Below, piece after piece: positions 1-6,670 of a DNA stretch of 14,558 bases. Each line of letters begins with the position of its first letter. The first letter of the stretch is position 1. Origin of the DNA: an uncultured Neomegalonema sp. (GTDB lineage: Bacteria; Pseudomonadota; Alphaproteobacteria; Rhodobacterales; Rhodobacteraceae); NCBI GenBank assembly GCA_937958345.1, contig CALGNW010000064.1:1-14558 (forward strand), read 5' to 3'. Both the position numbers and the translations under genes were made by a program. The notes under the pieces are model-generated. The model had not been told where the DNA came from. It ran no database searches and worked only from the letters and a program-made list of their open reading frames with translations.

Positions 1-422
1 GCTGTCGGATACCGCGCACTGCGCCAGCAATGGACAAAGATCGCGCTGCCCTTTCCGGCTTGGGGCGGGTGGCGGTTGTGATCCAGCACCACGACAATAT
101 CATAGAGCGTGTCGCTCCGCCGCATCCGCTCGTGCGAACAGGCGGCAGGCAAATCGATCGCCGAATTATACGCAGGGTCCGACGGGTCATCGCACCATCC
201 GTCGCGCGGCCCGATCCGCGATACCGGCAGACGCGTGTGCGGCCTTGCCACCCGGTCGGCACGATAATGGACCGTTTCCATGCGCCACACGCCAACGGGC
301 GTTCCGCCATCACCCTCACACTTATCACCGACAATCCCGCCTTTGCCGATGGCGCAGGGGATCACGCGCCCCATAAAAAGAACACGCCCGCGCCCGTCGA
401 CAACCAGATCGGAAAAGCTCAC
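1..422 (-). CDS. L,D-transpeptidase (YkuD family), partial, runs off left edge
   Basis: Reading the minus strand from a GTG at 422 gives an open frame of 140 codons to the window edge. It begins VSFSDLVVDGRGRVLFMGRV and carries CAIGKGGIVGDKCEGDGGTP, then GVWRME, YNSAIDLP and GSAIFVHCWRSARYPT. This pattern (K-x-EGDGGTPxG near the N-terminus, then GSAIFxH before the active site) is that of the short YkuD-fold L,D-transpeptidases of alphaproteobacteria, which make or remodel peptidoglycan cross-links in the periplasm. The catalytic Cys (usually in an S/G-x-GC motif) would lie just beyond base 1, so catalysis cannot be judged here. No signal peptide is visible. The GTG overlaps the TGA of the upstream GTP cyclohydrolase gene (GTGA), implying translational coupling. 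Family call is strong; exact substrate unknown. Confidence 0.82.
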   Translation of the reverse strand, partial: MSFSDLVVDGRGRVLFMGRVIPCAIGKGGIVGDKCEGDGGTPVGVWRMETVHYRADRVARPHTRLPVSRIGPRDGWCDDPSDPAYNSAIDLPAACSHERMRRSDTLYDIVVVLDHNRHPPQAGKGSAIFVHCWRSARYPT

Positions 423-1495
423 AGCAGATGCCCGCTCCGGCGGGCCTTTGTCGCCAGATAGGCCGCATTCTGCACGGTTTGCCCGACGGCGATGGGTTCG
501 CGCCCTGCAACCTCGAACCCGTGACGCTCGAACGCCGCCAGCTTGCGCGGATTATTCGTCATAACCCGCACCGCCGAAAACCCGAGCGATTGCAGCATCA
601 GGGCGGCGACCCGAAAATCGCGCTCGTCATCTTCAAACCCCAGCCGGTGGTTGGCATCAACGGTATCAAAGCCTTCGTCCTGCAATGAATAGGCGCGCAG
701 CTTGTTGGCCATACCGATGCCGCGTCCTTCTTGCGCCAGATACAGCAACACGCCCGACCCGTTCGCTGCAATCTGGGCCAGCGCCGTGCGCAGTTGCGGC
801 CCGCAATCGCATTTCAGCGAGCCCAGCAAATCGCCGGTGAAACATTCGGAATGCGCCCGCACCAGTACCGGTTCGCCGCGCGAGGGATCGCCGACGACAA
901 TCGCAAAATGATCCGGCCCGCCGTCCGACGGGCGAAATCCATAAAGCCGCGCATCAGACGCCAGCGCCAACGGAACCTGCGCATCCGCAAACCGCTTGAC
1001 CGAAAACGCCTCGGCTGCCATCGCCGCCGCCAGTACCGCTCCCTCGAACTGTTGCAGGGCCGGTGACGCGCCGGTGCATATCAATGCGGAGGGCAACAAT
1101 CCCGCGCGCTTGCACAACGCCGTCGCCAGCCTCGCGGTCGCGGCATCTCCCCCGGCATCCTCGTCCGCGCGCTCGGTCTCGAACGGTCCCTTCATCGGCA
1201 CGGTCATATCCTGTGAGGGATCGGCAAGGGCCTGCACCAGTGACAGCCGCGCATCATCGGGCAGCACGACCCGCGCGACATCGCCGTCATAGGCACGCAG
1301 CTTCAGCACCCCTGCCCGCCGGTCGGTCAGCACCAGCCGGACCGGCCCCGTCGCCTGCATCTGCGCAAAGCGTTCCGGCGTGACCGCCTCGGCACTGGCA
1401 ACCAGAATCCCGCCGACCGCCATCACCGCACCCCGGCGCAATTCGCCCACCGCGCGCTCTAAATGATCCGTCGGCGTGACCTCGAAACCGCTCAT
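419..1495 (-). CDS. ribA: GTP cyclohydrolase II with degenerate RibB-like N-terminal domain
   Basis: The 358-residue product (start MSGFEVTPTD) should open the ring of GTP in the first step of riboflavin synthesis in the cytosol. The C-terminal half is a complete GTPCH II: HSECFTGDLLGSLKCDCG gives the three zinc cysteines C218, C229 and C231, followed by YLAQEGRGIG (253-261), NKLRAYSLQDEGFDTVDANH, ERDFRVA and TNNPRKL. Residues 10-170 align by eye with a DHBP synthase (RibB) domain (AVGELRRGAVMAVGG..., EAVTPERFAQMQ, RLATALCKRAGLLPSALIC) but lack the acidic DDEDRENEGD loop and the GHTEA histidine, so that half is probably inactive. The frame is open to 1645, but the extra N-terminal residues do not look like protein sequence of this family. 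A start at 1507 (MGGP) is the alternative; neither has a strong ribosome site. It overlaps the L,D-transpeptidase start by 3 bases. Confidence 0.9.
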   Translation of the reverse strand: MSGFEVTPTDHLERAVGELRRGAVMAVGGILVASAEAVTPERFAQMQATGPVRLVLTDRRAGVLKLRAYDGDVARVVLPDDARLSLVQALADPSQDMTVPMKGPFETERADEDAGGDAATARLATALCKRAGLLPSALICTGASPALQQFEGAVLAAAMAAEAFSVKRFADAQVPLALASDARLYGFRPSDGGPDHFAIVVGDPSRGEPVLVRAHSECFTGDLLGSLKCDCGPQLRTALAQIAANGSGVLLYLAQEGRGIGMANKLRAYSLQDEGFDTVDANHRLGFEDDERDFRVAALMLQSLGFSAVRVMTNNPRKLAAFERHGFEVAGREPIAVGQTVQNAAYLATKARRSGHLL

Positions 1496-1631
1496 TGGGC
1501 CGCCCATAGGGTTAATTGCTGAAACATACCCGCCTAATGACTGACAGTTGCGTGAGAGTGATGACATAGACTTGCAGAAAGCCTCCGCCCACCAAATTCT
1601 AGCAGCGAACAAGGCACGAGGAGTCAAAACC

Positions 1632-2318
1632 ATGTCAACGCTCAAGAAGATCCTACTCGTCGATGATGACGATGACCTGCGCGAAGCCCTCGCCGATCAG
1701 TTGGTCCTGACCGAAGAATTTGATGTCTTCGAAGGCGCGAACGGCGCCGAGGGGATGGAAAAAGCCAAGGGCGCGCACCACGATCTCATTATTCTGGATG
1801 TCGCCATGCCTGATATGGACGGGCGCGAGGTCTGTCGCCTGATGCGAAAGCAGGGCATCAAGACGCCAATTCTGATGCTAACGGGTCAGGACTCGGACGC
1901 GGACACGATCCTCGGGCTGGATTCGGGCGCGAACGACTACATCACCAAGCCATTCAAGTTCGCCGTCCTGCTTGCCCGCATCCGCGCGCAACTGCGCCAG
2001 CACGAACAATCCGAAGATGCGGTCTTCTCGATTGGCCCGTACACTTTCCAACCGTCGATGAAACTGCTGACCGACGAGGCCGCCAAGAAGATCCGTCTGA
2101 CGGAAAAAGAGTGCAACATTCTCAAGTTCCTATACCGCGCGGGCGGAACCGTCGTGGGCCGCGATGTGCTGTTGCACGAGGTCTGGGGCTATAATGCGGG
2201 GGTCACGACCCACACGCTGGAAACCCACATCTATCGTCTGCGCCAAAAGATCGAGCCTGATCCCGCCGCCGCGCGCCTGCTGGTGACTGAACAAGGTGGA
2301 TATCGTCTGGCGGCCTAA
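1632..2318 (+). CDS. OmpR/PhoB-type response regulator, CenR-like
   Basis: A 228-residue two-domain regulator. Receiver domain 6-120: acidic pair D11/D12, phospho-acceptor D56 in LIILDVAMPDMDG, T84 in LMLTGQ and K106 in YITKPFKF. Winged-helix DNA-binding domain about 130-227: RLTEKECNILKFLYRAGG, VVGRDVLLHEVWGYN, then the recognition helix THTLETHIYRLRQKIE and the wing GGYRLAA. The linker LRQHEQSEDAVFSIGPYTFQ and the whole layout match what I remember of the alphaproteobacterial CenR family, which controls cell-envelope functions with the kinase CenK. That identity is from memory, not searched. The start is fixed by GAGGAG about 7 bases before ATG 1632; the frame extends upstream to 1548 without family-like sequence. 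No histidine kinase is adjacent. The gene is divergent from ribA, so the 136-base gap must hold both promoters. Confidence 0.93.
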   Translation: MSTLKKILLVDDDDDLREALADQLVLTEEFDVFEGANGAEGMEKAKGAHHDLIILDVAMPDMDGREVCRLMRKQGIKTPILMLTGQDSDADTILGLDSGANDYITKPFKFAVLLARIRAQLRQHEQSEDAVFSIGPYTFQPSMKLLTDEAAKKIRLTEKECNILKFLYRAGGTVVGRDVLLHEVWGYNAGVTTHTLETHIYRLRQKIEPDPAAARLLVTEQGGYRLAA

Positions 2319-2701
2319 GGGTTCGCCGACTGCAAAACACGTCCGGCGGTCCCGCCGGACGGCCATGCCCGGTGCTGGATTCTCCGGCAAATAGCGCACC
2401 CTATCGCTCAACTGCGGGGGCCAATCACTCAACTACGGGCCGTTTCTGGGTTAAGAACCCCCTCATAAATTGCAAAGCTTGTCGCATTTTGCGAGGCAAA
2501 ACGCCGAAAAGGCATATTACAAGAATGAAACGTGAATTTTCATTCGCATTCGAATAACTCGATATATATCGGAAATATAACACGTTTTTCGCCTTGAACG
2601 AGAAACTCGATCCGCCGATACGCGATATGGCACTCCGGTTGCTACCGTTAACGTAAGCGTCCACTGGAGGCGCTCACAACACCAAGTAAGGAGTGCTGGC
2701 G
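2319..2701. other. 383-base gene-free gap, AT-rich in its second half
   Basis: No convincing gene is found. After the GC hairpin at 2341-2360, the stretch 2510-2590 is strikingly AT-rich and holds short palindromes: ATTCGAAT (2548-2555), CGATATATATCG (2560-2571) and CGTTAACG (2646-2653). This is the likely promoter and operator zone for the XRE gene that starts at 2702. I could not fix a -35/-10 pair with confidence. Confidence 0.5.
2341..2360 (+). terminator. GC hairpin after the response regulator gene
   Basis: Near-perfect inverted repeat (GTCCGGCG, 4-base loop, CGCCGGAC) 22 bases after the stop codon. No T-run follows, so it may be a transcript end stabiliser rather than a classical intrinsic terminator. 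Confidence 0.4.
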
Positions 2702-3109
2702 ATGTCACACTATGTAGATGTTCATGTTGGCCAAAAAATTCGTCGTCGTCGTTGGATGACGGATATGACGCAGAAACAACTGGCCGATGCGGTCGGGATC
2801 AAGTTTCAGCAGATCCAGAAATACGAAACCGGCGCAAACCGCGTTTCAGCCAGCCGCTTGTTCGAAATTTCGCAGGCACTGAGCGTTCCCGTGTCCTTCT
2901 TCTTCGAATCCATCGAGGGCAGCCTCGACGGCAAGAACCCCGCGATCGAACCGGCAACAGACGAAAACACCGTTTCTGCCGATCTGTTTCAGGGCAAAGA
3001 GGCGATTGAGTTGCTGAACTGCTACTATCGCTGGCCCGAAGAACAGCGTCGCCGCCTCTTCGAACTGACGAAGTCACTGACCAAGGACTCGTTCGCAGAC
3101 GCGGCCTGA
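2702..3109 (+). CDS. XRE-family (HipB-like) transcriptional regulator
   Basis: A 135-residue DNA-binding protein. Residues 8-70 form a Cro/C1-type helix-turn-helix: VGQKIRRRRWMTDMTQKQLA, then DAVGIKFQQIQKYETGANRV as turn and recognition helix, then SASRLFEISQALSVPVSFFF. The tail (80-135) is variable with a helical end, LLNCYYRWPEEQRRRLFEL. This is a very common chromosomal regulator type in alphaproteobacteria, often present as several paralogues; target genes are unknown. The start at 2702 is chosen because AAGGAG (2688-2693) lies 8 bases upstream; an in-frame GTG at 2693 would overlap that site. It stands alone, with long gaps on both sides, so it may be autoregulated through the palindromes at 2548-2571 or 2646-2653. 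Confidence 0.9.
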   Translation: MSHYVDVHVGQKIRRRRWMTDMTQKQLADAVGIKFQQIQKYETGANRVSASRLFEISQALSVPVSFFFESIEGSLDGKNPAIEPATDENTVSADLFQGKEAIELLNCYYRWPEEQRRRLFELTKSLTKDSFADAA

Positions 3110-3156
3110 ACCGACGGCAAAGAATTAAAGCCGTAGATTGAGGCATATCCGCTGAC

Positions 3157-3200
3157 GTGCTTTCCGGTGATCGAGGGACTCGATCACCCACCGGAAGCAC
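3157..3200 (+). terminator. Long imperfect hairpin after the XRE gene
   Basis: GTGCTTTCCGGTGATCGAG pairs with CTCGATCACCCACCGGAAGC around a GGA loop, with a one-base and a few-base bulge, 47 bases after the stop. There is no T-run. It could end the XRE transcript or be part of a structured RNA together with the hairpin at 3279-3312. Confidence 0.4.
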
Positions 3201-3278
3201 CTGAAAAGTCAAACGGGCGGCGCACGAGGTCGACAAAGAGCGACCCGGCCAGACCCGGCGGAAAATCACGGTACCCTG

Positions 3279-3312
3279 CCCTCCTGAACTTCTTCACCTG
3301 GGTTCAGGAGGG
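3279..3312 (+). terminator. Perfect 11-bp hairpin
   Basis: CCCTCCTGAAC (3279-3289) pairs perfectly with GTTCAGGAGGG (3302-3312) across a 12-base loop. The flank ACACTAATTCCC gives only a weak T-rich tail. The right arm contains an AGGAGG anti-anti-SD-like sequence but no start codon follows it closely. It may be a terminator or part of a leader or small RNA. Confidence 0.4.
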
Positions 3313-3451
3313 ACACTAATTCCCTCCCGACAAACACCTATGACGCGCATTTAGTCTGGACTCTCGCTTCGCTCTCTTTATGATTGAGTAGAGCAAGAAA
3401 AGACAAGCAAAGAGACTCGCACGAAGGCCGTCCGGAACGTTGGGGGTCGAT

Positions 3452-3967
3452 ATGCCAAAGCGCGGTTGTCGCAATCATAAGGGTGTCACTGTCGTGCGTC
3501 GCACGCGCGGTCGTCGCGAGTCCGACTTTGCGCGGCCCAACGACAATTCACTGGGCCGGGTGGCGGCAATCCTATCGATCCTCGGAACTTTAATCGGCTT
3601 TACCGACCTGCAGAACTTTTTGCACAGCGACCCGGCTCCGCAATACCAGGACATGGTCGCGGCATCGGCGGCAACACGGGATAGCCGCGCCGCCGTCACG
3701 CGCCCTCAGGCGCAACAGCAGTATCGGGCAGAGTTCGGATATTTTGACACCGAAGCGGACGCAAAGAACGGCTTCCGCCGGTGGCAACGCTTCTACCCCG
3801 CCGCCTTCAACGCCAGCCGATTCTATGTTCACCGGACCCACACGACACTGGGGACCCCGGTTTATGTCGTGCACTCGACGGCAATGCCGGAATATTATAA
3901 AGTGCAGGACGTCTGCCGGCGCATTCAAAACACGGGCATCAACTGCTATACGACTCCGGCAAACTGA
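3452..3967 (+). CDS. Small membrane-anchored protein with SPOR-like C-terminal domain
   Basis: A 171-residue protein. The N-terminus (1-30) is very basic (MPKRGCRNHKGVTVVRRTRG), followed by one hydrophobic segment at about 35-51 (GRVAAILSILGTLIGF), predicting a single-pass type II protein with its C-terminus in the periplasm. Residues 91-167 have the spacing of a SPOR domain: YRAEFGYFDTEADAKNGFRR, then PVYVVHSTAMPEYYKVQDVC and a final GINCYTT; the paired Cys before each end (C155, C165) is typical of alphaproteobacterial SPOR domains. Such domains bind glycan strands lacking stem peptides at division sites. The match is by pattern only and is weaker than in long SPOR proteins. ATG 3452 is preferred because GGGGGT lies just upstream; TTG 3440 would add four residues. 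Confidence 0.68.
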   Translation: MPKRGCRNHKGVTVVRRTRGRRESDFARPNDNSLGRVAAILSILGTLIGFTDLQNFLHSDPAPQYQDMVAASAATRDSRAAVTRPQAQQQYRAEFGYFDTEADAKNGFRRWQRFYPAAFNASRFYVHRTHTTLGTPVYVVHSTAMPEYYKVQDVCRRIQNTGINCYTTPAN

Positions 3968-3997
3968 GCCTCCCCTGCGTGAACGGAACCGCCGACC

Positions 3998-4495
3998 TTG
4001 GAAATCAGAGCCGCAGCGATATCCGATGCCGCCGGTATTGCGGGTCTGATCAACCGCGAAATCCGCACGGGTCTCGCCATCTGGCGCAATGCCGAACGGC
4101 CCGAGTCAGAGATTGCGGCGTTGCTGAGTGACCGGATTACAGCAGGACAGGCGGTCTATGTCGCGGCGGCAGACGGCCTGATTGCCGGATGGGCGGGATA
4201 CGGTCCCTTCCGTTCCGGTGAAGGATACCGGCATACGATGGAGCATTCGGTACATATCGCGCCCGCCTATCAGCGCCGGGGCCTCGCAACCCGCCTGATG
4301 CAACAGCTCGTTGCTCACGCCGACAAGGCCGATGTCCACAGCCTGATCGGCGCGGTCGAAGCGTCAAACAGCGCCAGCCTCGCCTTGCACAAAAAGCTGG
4401 GTTTCTCCGAAGTAGGACGCCTGCCGGAAATCGGTAGAAAATTTGATCAATGGCTGGATCTGGTTCTGGTGCAACGGATCGGCCTGACCCGATAA
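3998..4495 (+). CDS. GNAT N-acetyltransferase, phosphinothricin acetyltransferase-like
   Basis: A 165-residue single-domain GNAT enzyme expected to acetylate an amino group using acetyl-CoA. MEIRAAAISDAAGIAGLINR opens the fold; EHSVHIAPAYQRRGLATRLM (82-101) is motif A with the CoA-binding Q-R-R-G-L-A loop; EASNSASLALHKKLGFSEVG is motif B. The layout (HSVxxxPxYQxRG, AxNxASxxLHxKLGFxxVG) is that of the PAT/MnaT group acting on phosphinothricin, methionine sulfone or sulfoximine, but the true substrate cannot be told. Translation must begin at TTG 3998: a TGA lies five codons upstream in frame and the next in-frame ATG is deep in the fold. No strong ribosome site is visible. It follows the SPOR-like gene by 30 bases and may be cotranscribed with it. 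Confidence 0.87.
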   Translation: MEIRAAAISDAAGIAGLINREIRTGLAIWRNAERPESEIAALLSDRITAGQAVYVAAADGLIAGWAGYGPFRSGEGYRHTMEHSVHIAPAYQRRGLATRLMQQLVAHADKADVHSLIGAVEASNSASLALHKKLGFSEVGRLPEIGRKFDQWLDLVLVQRIGLTR

Positions 4496-4562
4496 TCGCA
4501 TATCGAGACTCAATTCGGGGTATAAGTTGCGAGTGTGGCACTGACCTGCACGGGCAGCCGGC

Positions 4563-4868
4563 TCAGCATTCTTCCGATTTGTCGGATGTTTTAGCACTCT
4601 TATCGTCTTCAGCCTCGGCGGCTATCCGGTCGATCCTCGTCAGGATTTTCGCATAATCCTGTGTCATCGCGTCCAGCATGACCCGCAAGGCGGGCTGCAG
4701 GACGCCGCGCTTTTGCGTCTCGATCAGGCGATCCGCCGCAGCGCGCAGAACCGCCTCCTGCGGCGTTTCCTCCCGGCCCATAATCAGTGCGTCCGACGCA
4801 TCACGCCGACGGATCGGCGTGGCACCGTCAGCCACAGCATTGATTTTATGAATCTTCGGGTAAGGCAT
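4563..4868 (-). CDS. Small conserved-looking hypothetical protein
   Basis: 101 residues starting MPYPKIHKINAVADGATPIR. No family recognised. The middle (32-85) is predicted to be helical and amphipathic (QEAVLRAAADRLIETQKRGV, MLDAMTQDYAKILTRIDRIA), the tail acidic/lysine-rich (DDKSAKTSDKSEEC); there is no signal peptide or membrane segment. GGAG four bases before ATG supports translation. It is convergent with the acetyltransferase gene and divergent from the SDR gene. The composition and RBS make it more likely real than a chance frame, but no function can be assigned. Confidence 0.6.
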   Translation of the reverse strand: MPYPKIHKINAVADGATPIRRRDASDALIMGREETPQEAVLRAAADRLIETQKRGVLQPALRVMLDAMTQDYAKILTRIDRIAAEAEDDKSAKTSDKSEEC

Positions 4869-4999
4869 GCCACTCCGGGAGGCCGGTTAATCTTCGTTTA
4901 CCACTACGATTTTCGTGCCACCCGAAAGCCGGTGCAGAAATTTCCCCGTATCCGCCGTTAAAATGATTTAACGCCCCCGGGACAGACACAGGGGACGTC

Positions 5000-5812
5000 A
5001 TGGCCGGATCAGTAGAAGGCAAGACAGCAATCATCACCGGCGCGTCGCGCGGTGTCGGCCTCGCCATTGCGCGGCGTTTTTTCAAGGCTGGCGCAAGCGT
5101 CATCCTCGCGGATGCGGACGAAGAAACAATCCAGAAAGAGGCGCTGGCCCTCGACGAAACAAAACAGCGCGCGATAAGTTTCCGCTGCGACCCGACCAAA
5201 CGGCTTGATCTCAACAACCTGATGGCGGCGGCGGTCGACGCCTATGACGGTCTTGATATTCTTGTTCACACGGCTTCGGTTGTCGCCGCCGGTGATGCGC
5301 TTGATCTCGAGGAATCCGAATTCCAGCGCGCGTTGGACGTCAACGTCAAATCCTCGTTTCTCCTGACGCAGATCGTGGCAAAACACATGATCAAACGCGC
5401 GAAAGAGAACGACCAGAAAAGTGCGAACGGGGCGATCGTGAACGTCTCGGCACTCAACAGCTACAGTGTTATTCCCAACCGCTTTGCGCTTGGCGTCTCG
5501 ATGGCCGCACTCGATCAGTTGACGCGCAGCTTTGCCGTTGCGTTCGCCGAGGAAGGCATCCGCGTGAACGGCATCGCGCCGGGGGGCATTTCAGGCCGGT
5601 TCTCGGGCCTCAGCGATCCCGAGGCGCGCAAGGCGATTGTCGAACGCACGCCGATGCACCGGCTAGGCGAACCCAGCGAAATCGCCGACGCCGCCCTTTT
5701 TCTGGCCTCGGATCAGGCGAGCTTTATCACGGGACAGGTCATCGTGGCCGATGGCGGGCGCTCGATCTTCGATATGCCGATGCCCGACTCGGACAGCGAG
5801 GGCGACAAATGA
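5000..5812 (+). CDS. SDR-fold protein lacking the catalytic triad (likely pseudo-enzyme)
   Basis: 270 residues with a classical short-chain dehydrogenase/reductase fold: TGASRGVG (13-20) for nucleotide binding, acidic D38 after strand 2, N115 in LDVNVKSSF, GIRVNGIAPG (186-195) and a C-terminal ITGQVIVADGG. The active site is gone. Aligned with FabG-type enzymes, the catalytic Ser is A151 (IVNVSA), and YxxxK reads L164-G-V-S-M168 in RFALGVSMAALDQLTRSFA. The NNAG motif is also altered (VHTAS, 89-93). Only the Asn of the tetrad remains. It probably binds a nucleotide or partner rather than reducing a substrate. AGGGGA lies before ATG 5000. Its TGA overlaps the ATG of exonuclease III (ATGA), so the two are made together. 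Rhodobacteral SDRs with a damaged YxxxK are remembered, not checked. Confidence 0.9.
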   Translation: MAGSVEGKTAIITGASRGVGLAIARRFFKAGASVILADADEETIQKEALALDETKQRAISFRCDPTKRLDLNNLMAAAVDAYDGLDILVHTASVVAAGDALDLEESEFQRALDVNVKSSFLLTQIVAKHMIKRAKENDQKSANGAIVNVSALNSYSVIPNRFALGVSMAALDQLTRSFAVAFAEEGIRVNGIAPGGISGRFSGLSDPEARKAIVERTPMHRLGEPSEIADAALFLASDQASFITGQVIVADGGRSIFDMPMPDSDSEGDK

Positions 5813-6600
5813 AAATAGCGACCTGGAACATCAACTCGGTCCGCCTGCGCGAGCCGATTGTCCTTAAACTGCTGCAGGACAGGCAGCCCGATGTCCTGTG
5901 CCTTCAGGAAACCAAGTGCCCTGACGATAAATTCCCCCACGATGCTTTTGACGCCCTCGGATATACCCACCGCGCGATCCGCGGGGAAAAGGGCTATAAC
6001 GGCGTCGCGATTCTCTCCAAGCACCCGATAGAGGCCAGCGCCTACAACGACTTTTGCGGTAAAGGCGATTGCCGCCACCTCTCGGCCACGATCAACGGCA
6101 TCACAATTCACAATTTTTACGTTCCGGCGGGCGGCGATATTCCCGACCGTGATGCCAATCCTAAATTCGGGCACAAACTCGATTTCGTCGATGAGATGAC
6201 CCGTTGGTTCGGTGAAAAGGGCGAAGCGCCCGCCGGACCGTCCATCCTTGTCGGCGATCTGAACATTGCGCCGATGGAACATGACGTCTGGTCACACAAG
6301 CAACTGCTGAAAATCGTCAGTCACACGCCGGTCGAGGTTGAAAAATTGCTCGCCGTGCAAGCAAGCCGGAACTGGATCGACGTCCCGCGCCATTTCACCC
6401 CTGCGGATGAAAAGCTTTATTCGTGGTGGAGCTATCGGGCGAAGGACTGGGAAAAGGCAGACAAAGGGCGGCGGCTGGATCACATCTGGGCCACGCCGGA
6501 TCTGAACGACGCACTCAAGGCATGCGAGACGCTGAAACCGGCGCGCGGCTGGGAAAAGCCCTCGGATCATGCGCCGGTGATTGCGACCCTCGCGCTATAA
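5809..6600 (+). CDS. xthA: Exodeoxyribonuclease III
   Basis: 263 residues, the usual length for this enzyme, which removes nucleotides from 3' ends and cuts DNA at abasic sites during base-excision repair. All active-site elements of the exonuclease/endonuclease/phosphatase fold are present: N7 in ATWNINSVR, E34 in LQETK, Y104 in NFYVPAGGD, D150 and N152 in VGDLNIAP, and D253-H254 in SDHAPV. RRLDHIWATPDL is also typical. The ATG overlaps the stop of the SDR gene (ATGA), giving translational coupling. No other repair gene is adjacent. Confidence 0.96.
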   Translation: MKIATWNINSVRLREPIVLKLLQDRQPDVLCLQETKCPDDKFPHDAFDALGYTHRAIRGEKGYNGVAILSKHPIEASAYNDFCGKGDCRHLSATINGITIHNFYVPAGGDIPDRDANPKFGHKLDFVDEMTRWFGEKGEAPAGPSILVGDLNIAPMEHDVWSHKQLLKIVSHTPVEVEKLLAVQASRNWIDVPRHFTPADEKLYSWWSYRAKDWEKADKGRRLDHIWATPDLNDALKACETLKPARGWEKPSDHAPVIATLAL

Positions 6601-6670
6601 AAGTCCTTCCGGGCGGTTCCGGCGCATCACGCGGCTTGCACCCTGTGGCCGCACACCGCATATCTGACTC

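Larger units (their letters stand above)
3110..3451. other. 342-base gap with two hairpins, possible ncRNA or leader
   Basis: No credible protein gene lies here. The gap holds the hairpins at 3157-3200 and 3279-3312, then a purine/pyrimidine-skewed stretch (3355-3420) leading to the SPOR-like gene. I see no tRNA fold. Either the hairpins end the XRE transcript and the rest is promoter, or part of it is a structured untranslated RNA. Confidence 0.35.

Noticed and set aside
1496..1645. N-terminal extension of the ribA frame
   Set aside because: The extra 50 residues overlap the response regulator's start and RBS and do not look like RibA sequence; it is simply open DNA.
2130..2432. 100-codon minus-strand frame over the end of the response regulator gene
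   Set aside because: It is antisense to the conserved DNA-binding domain and the hairpin after it, with no RBS.
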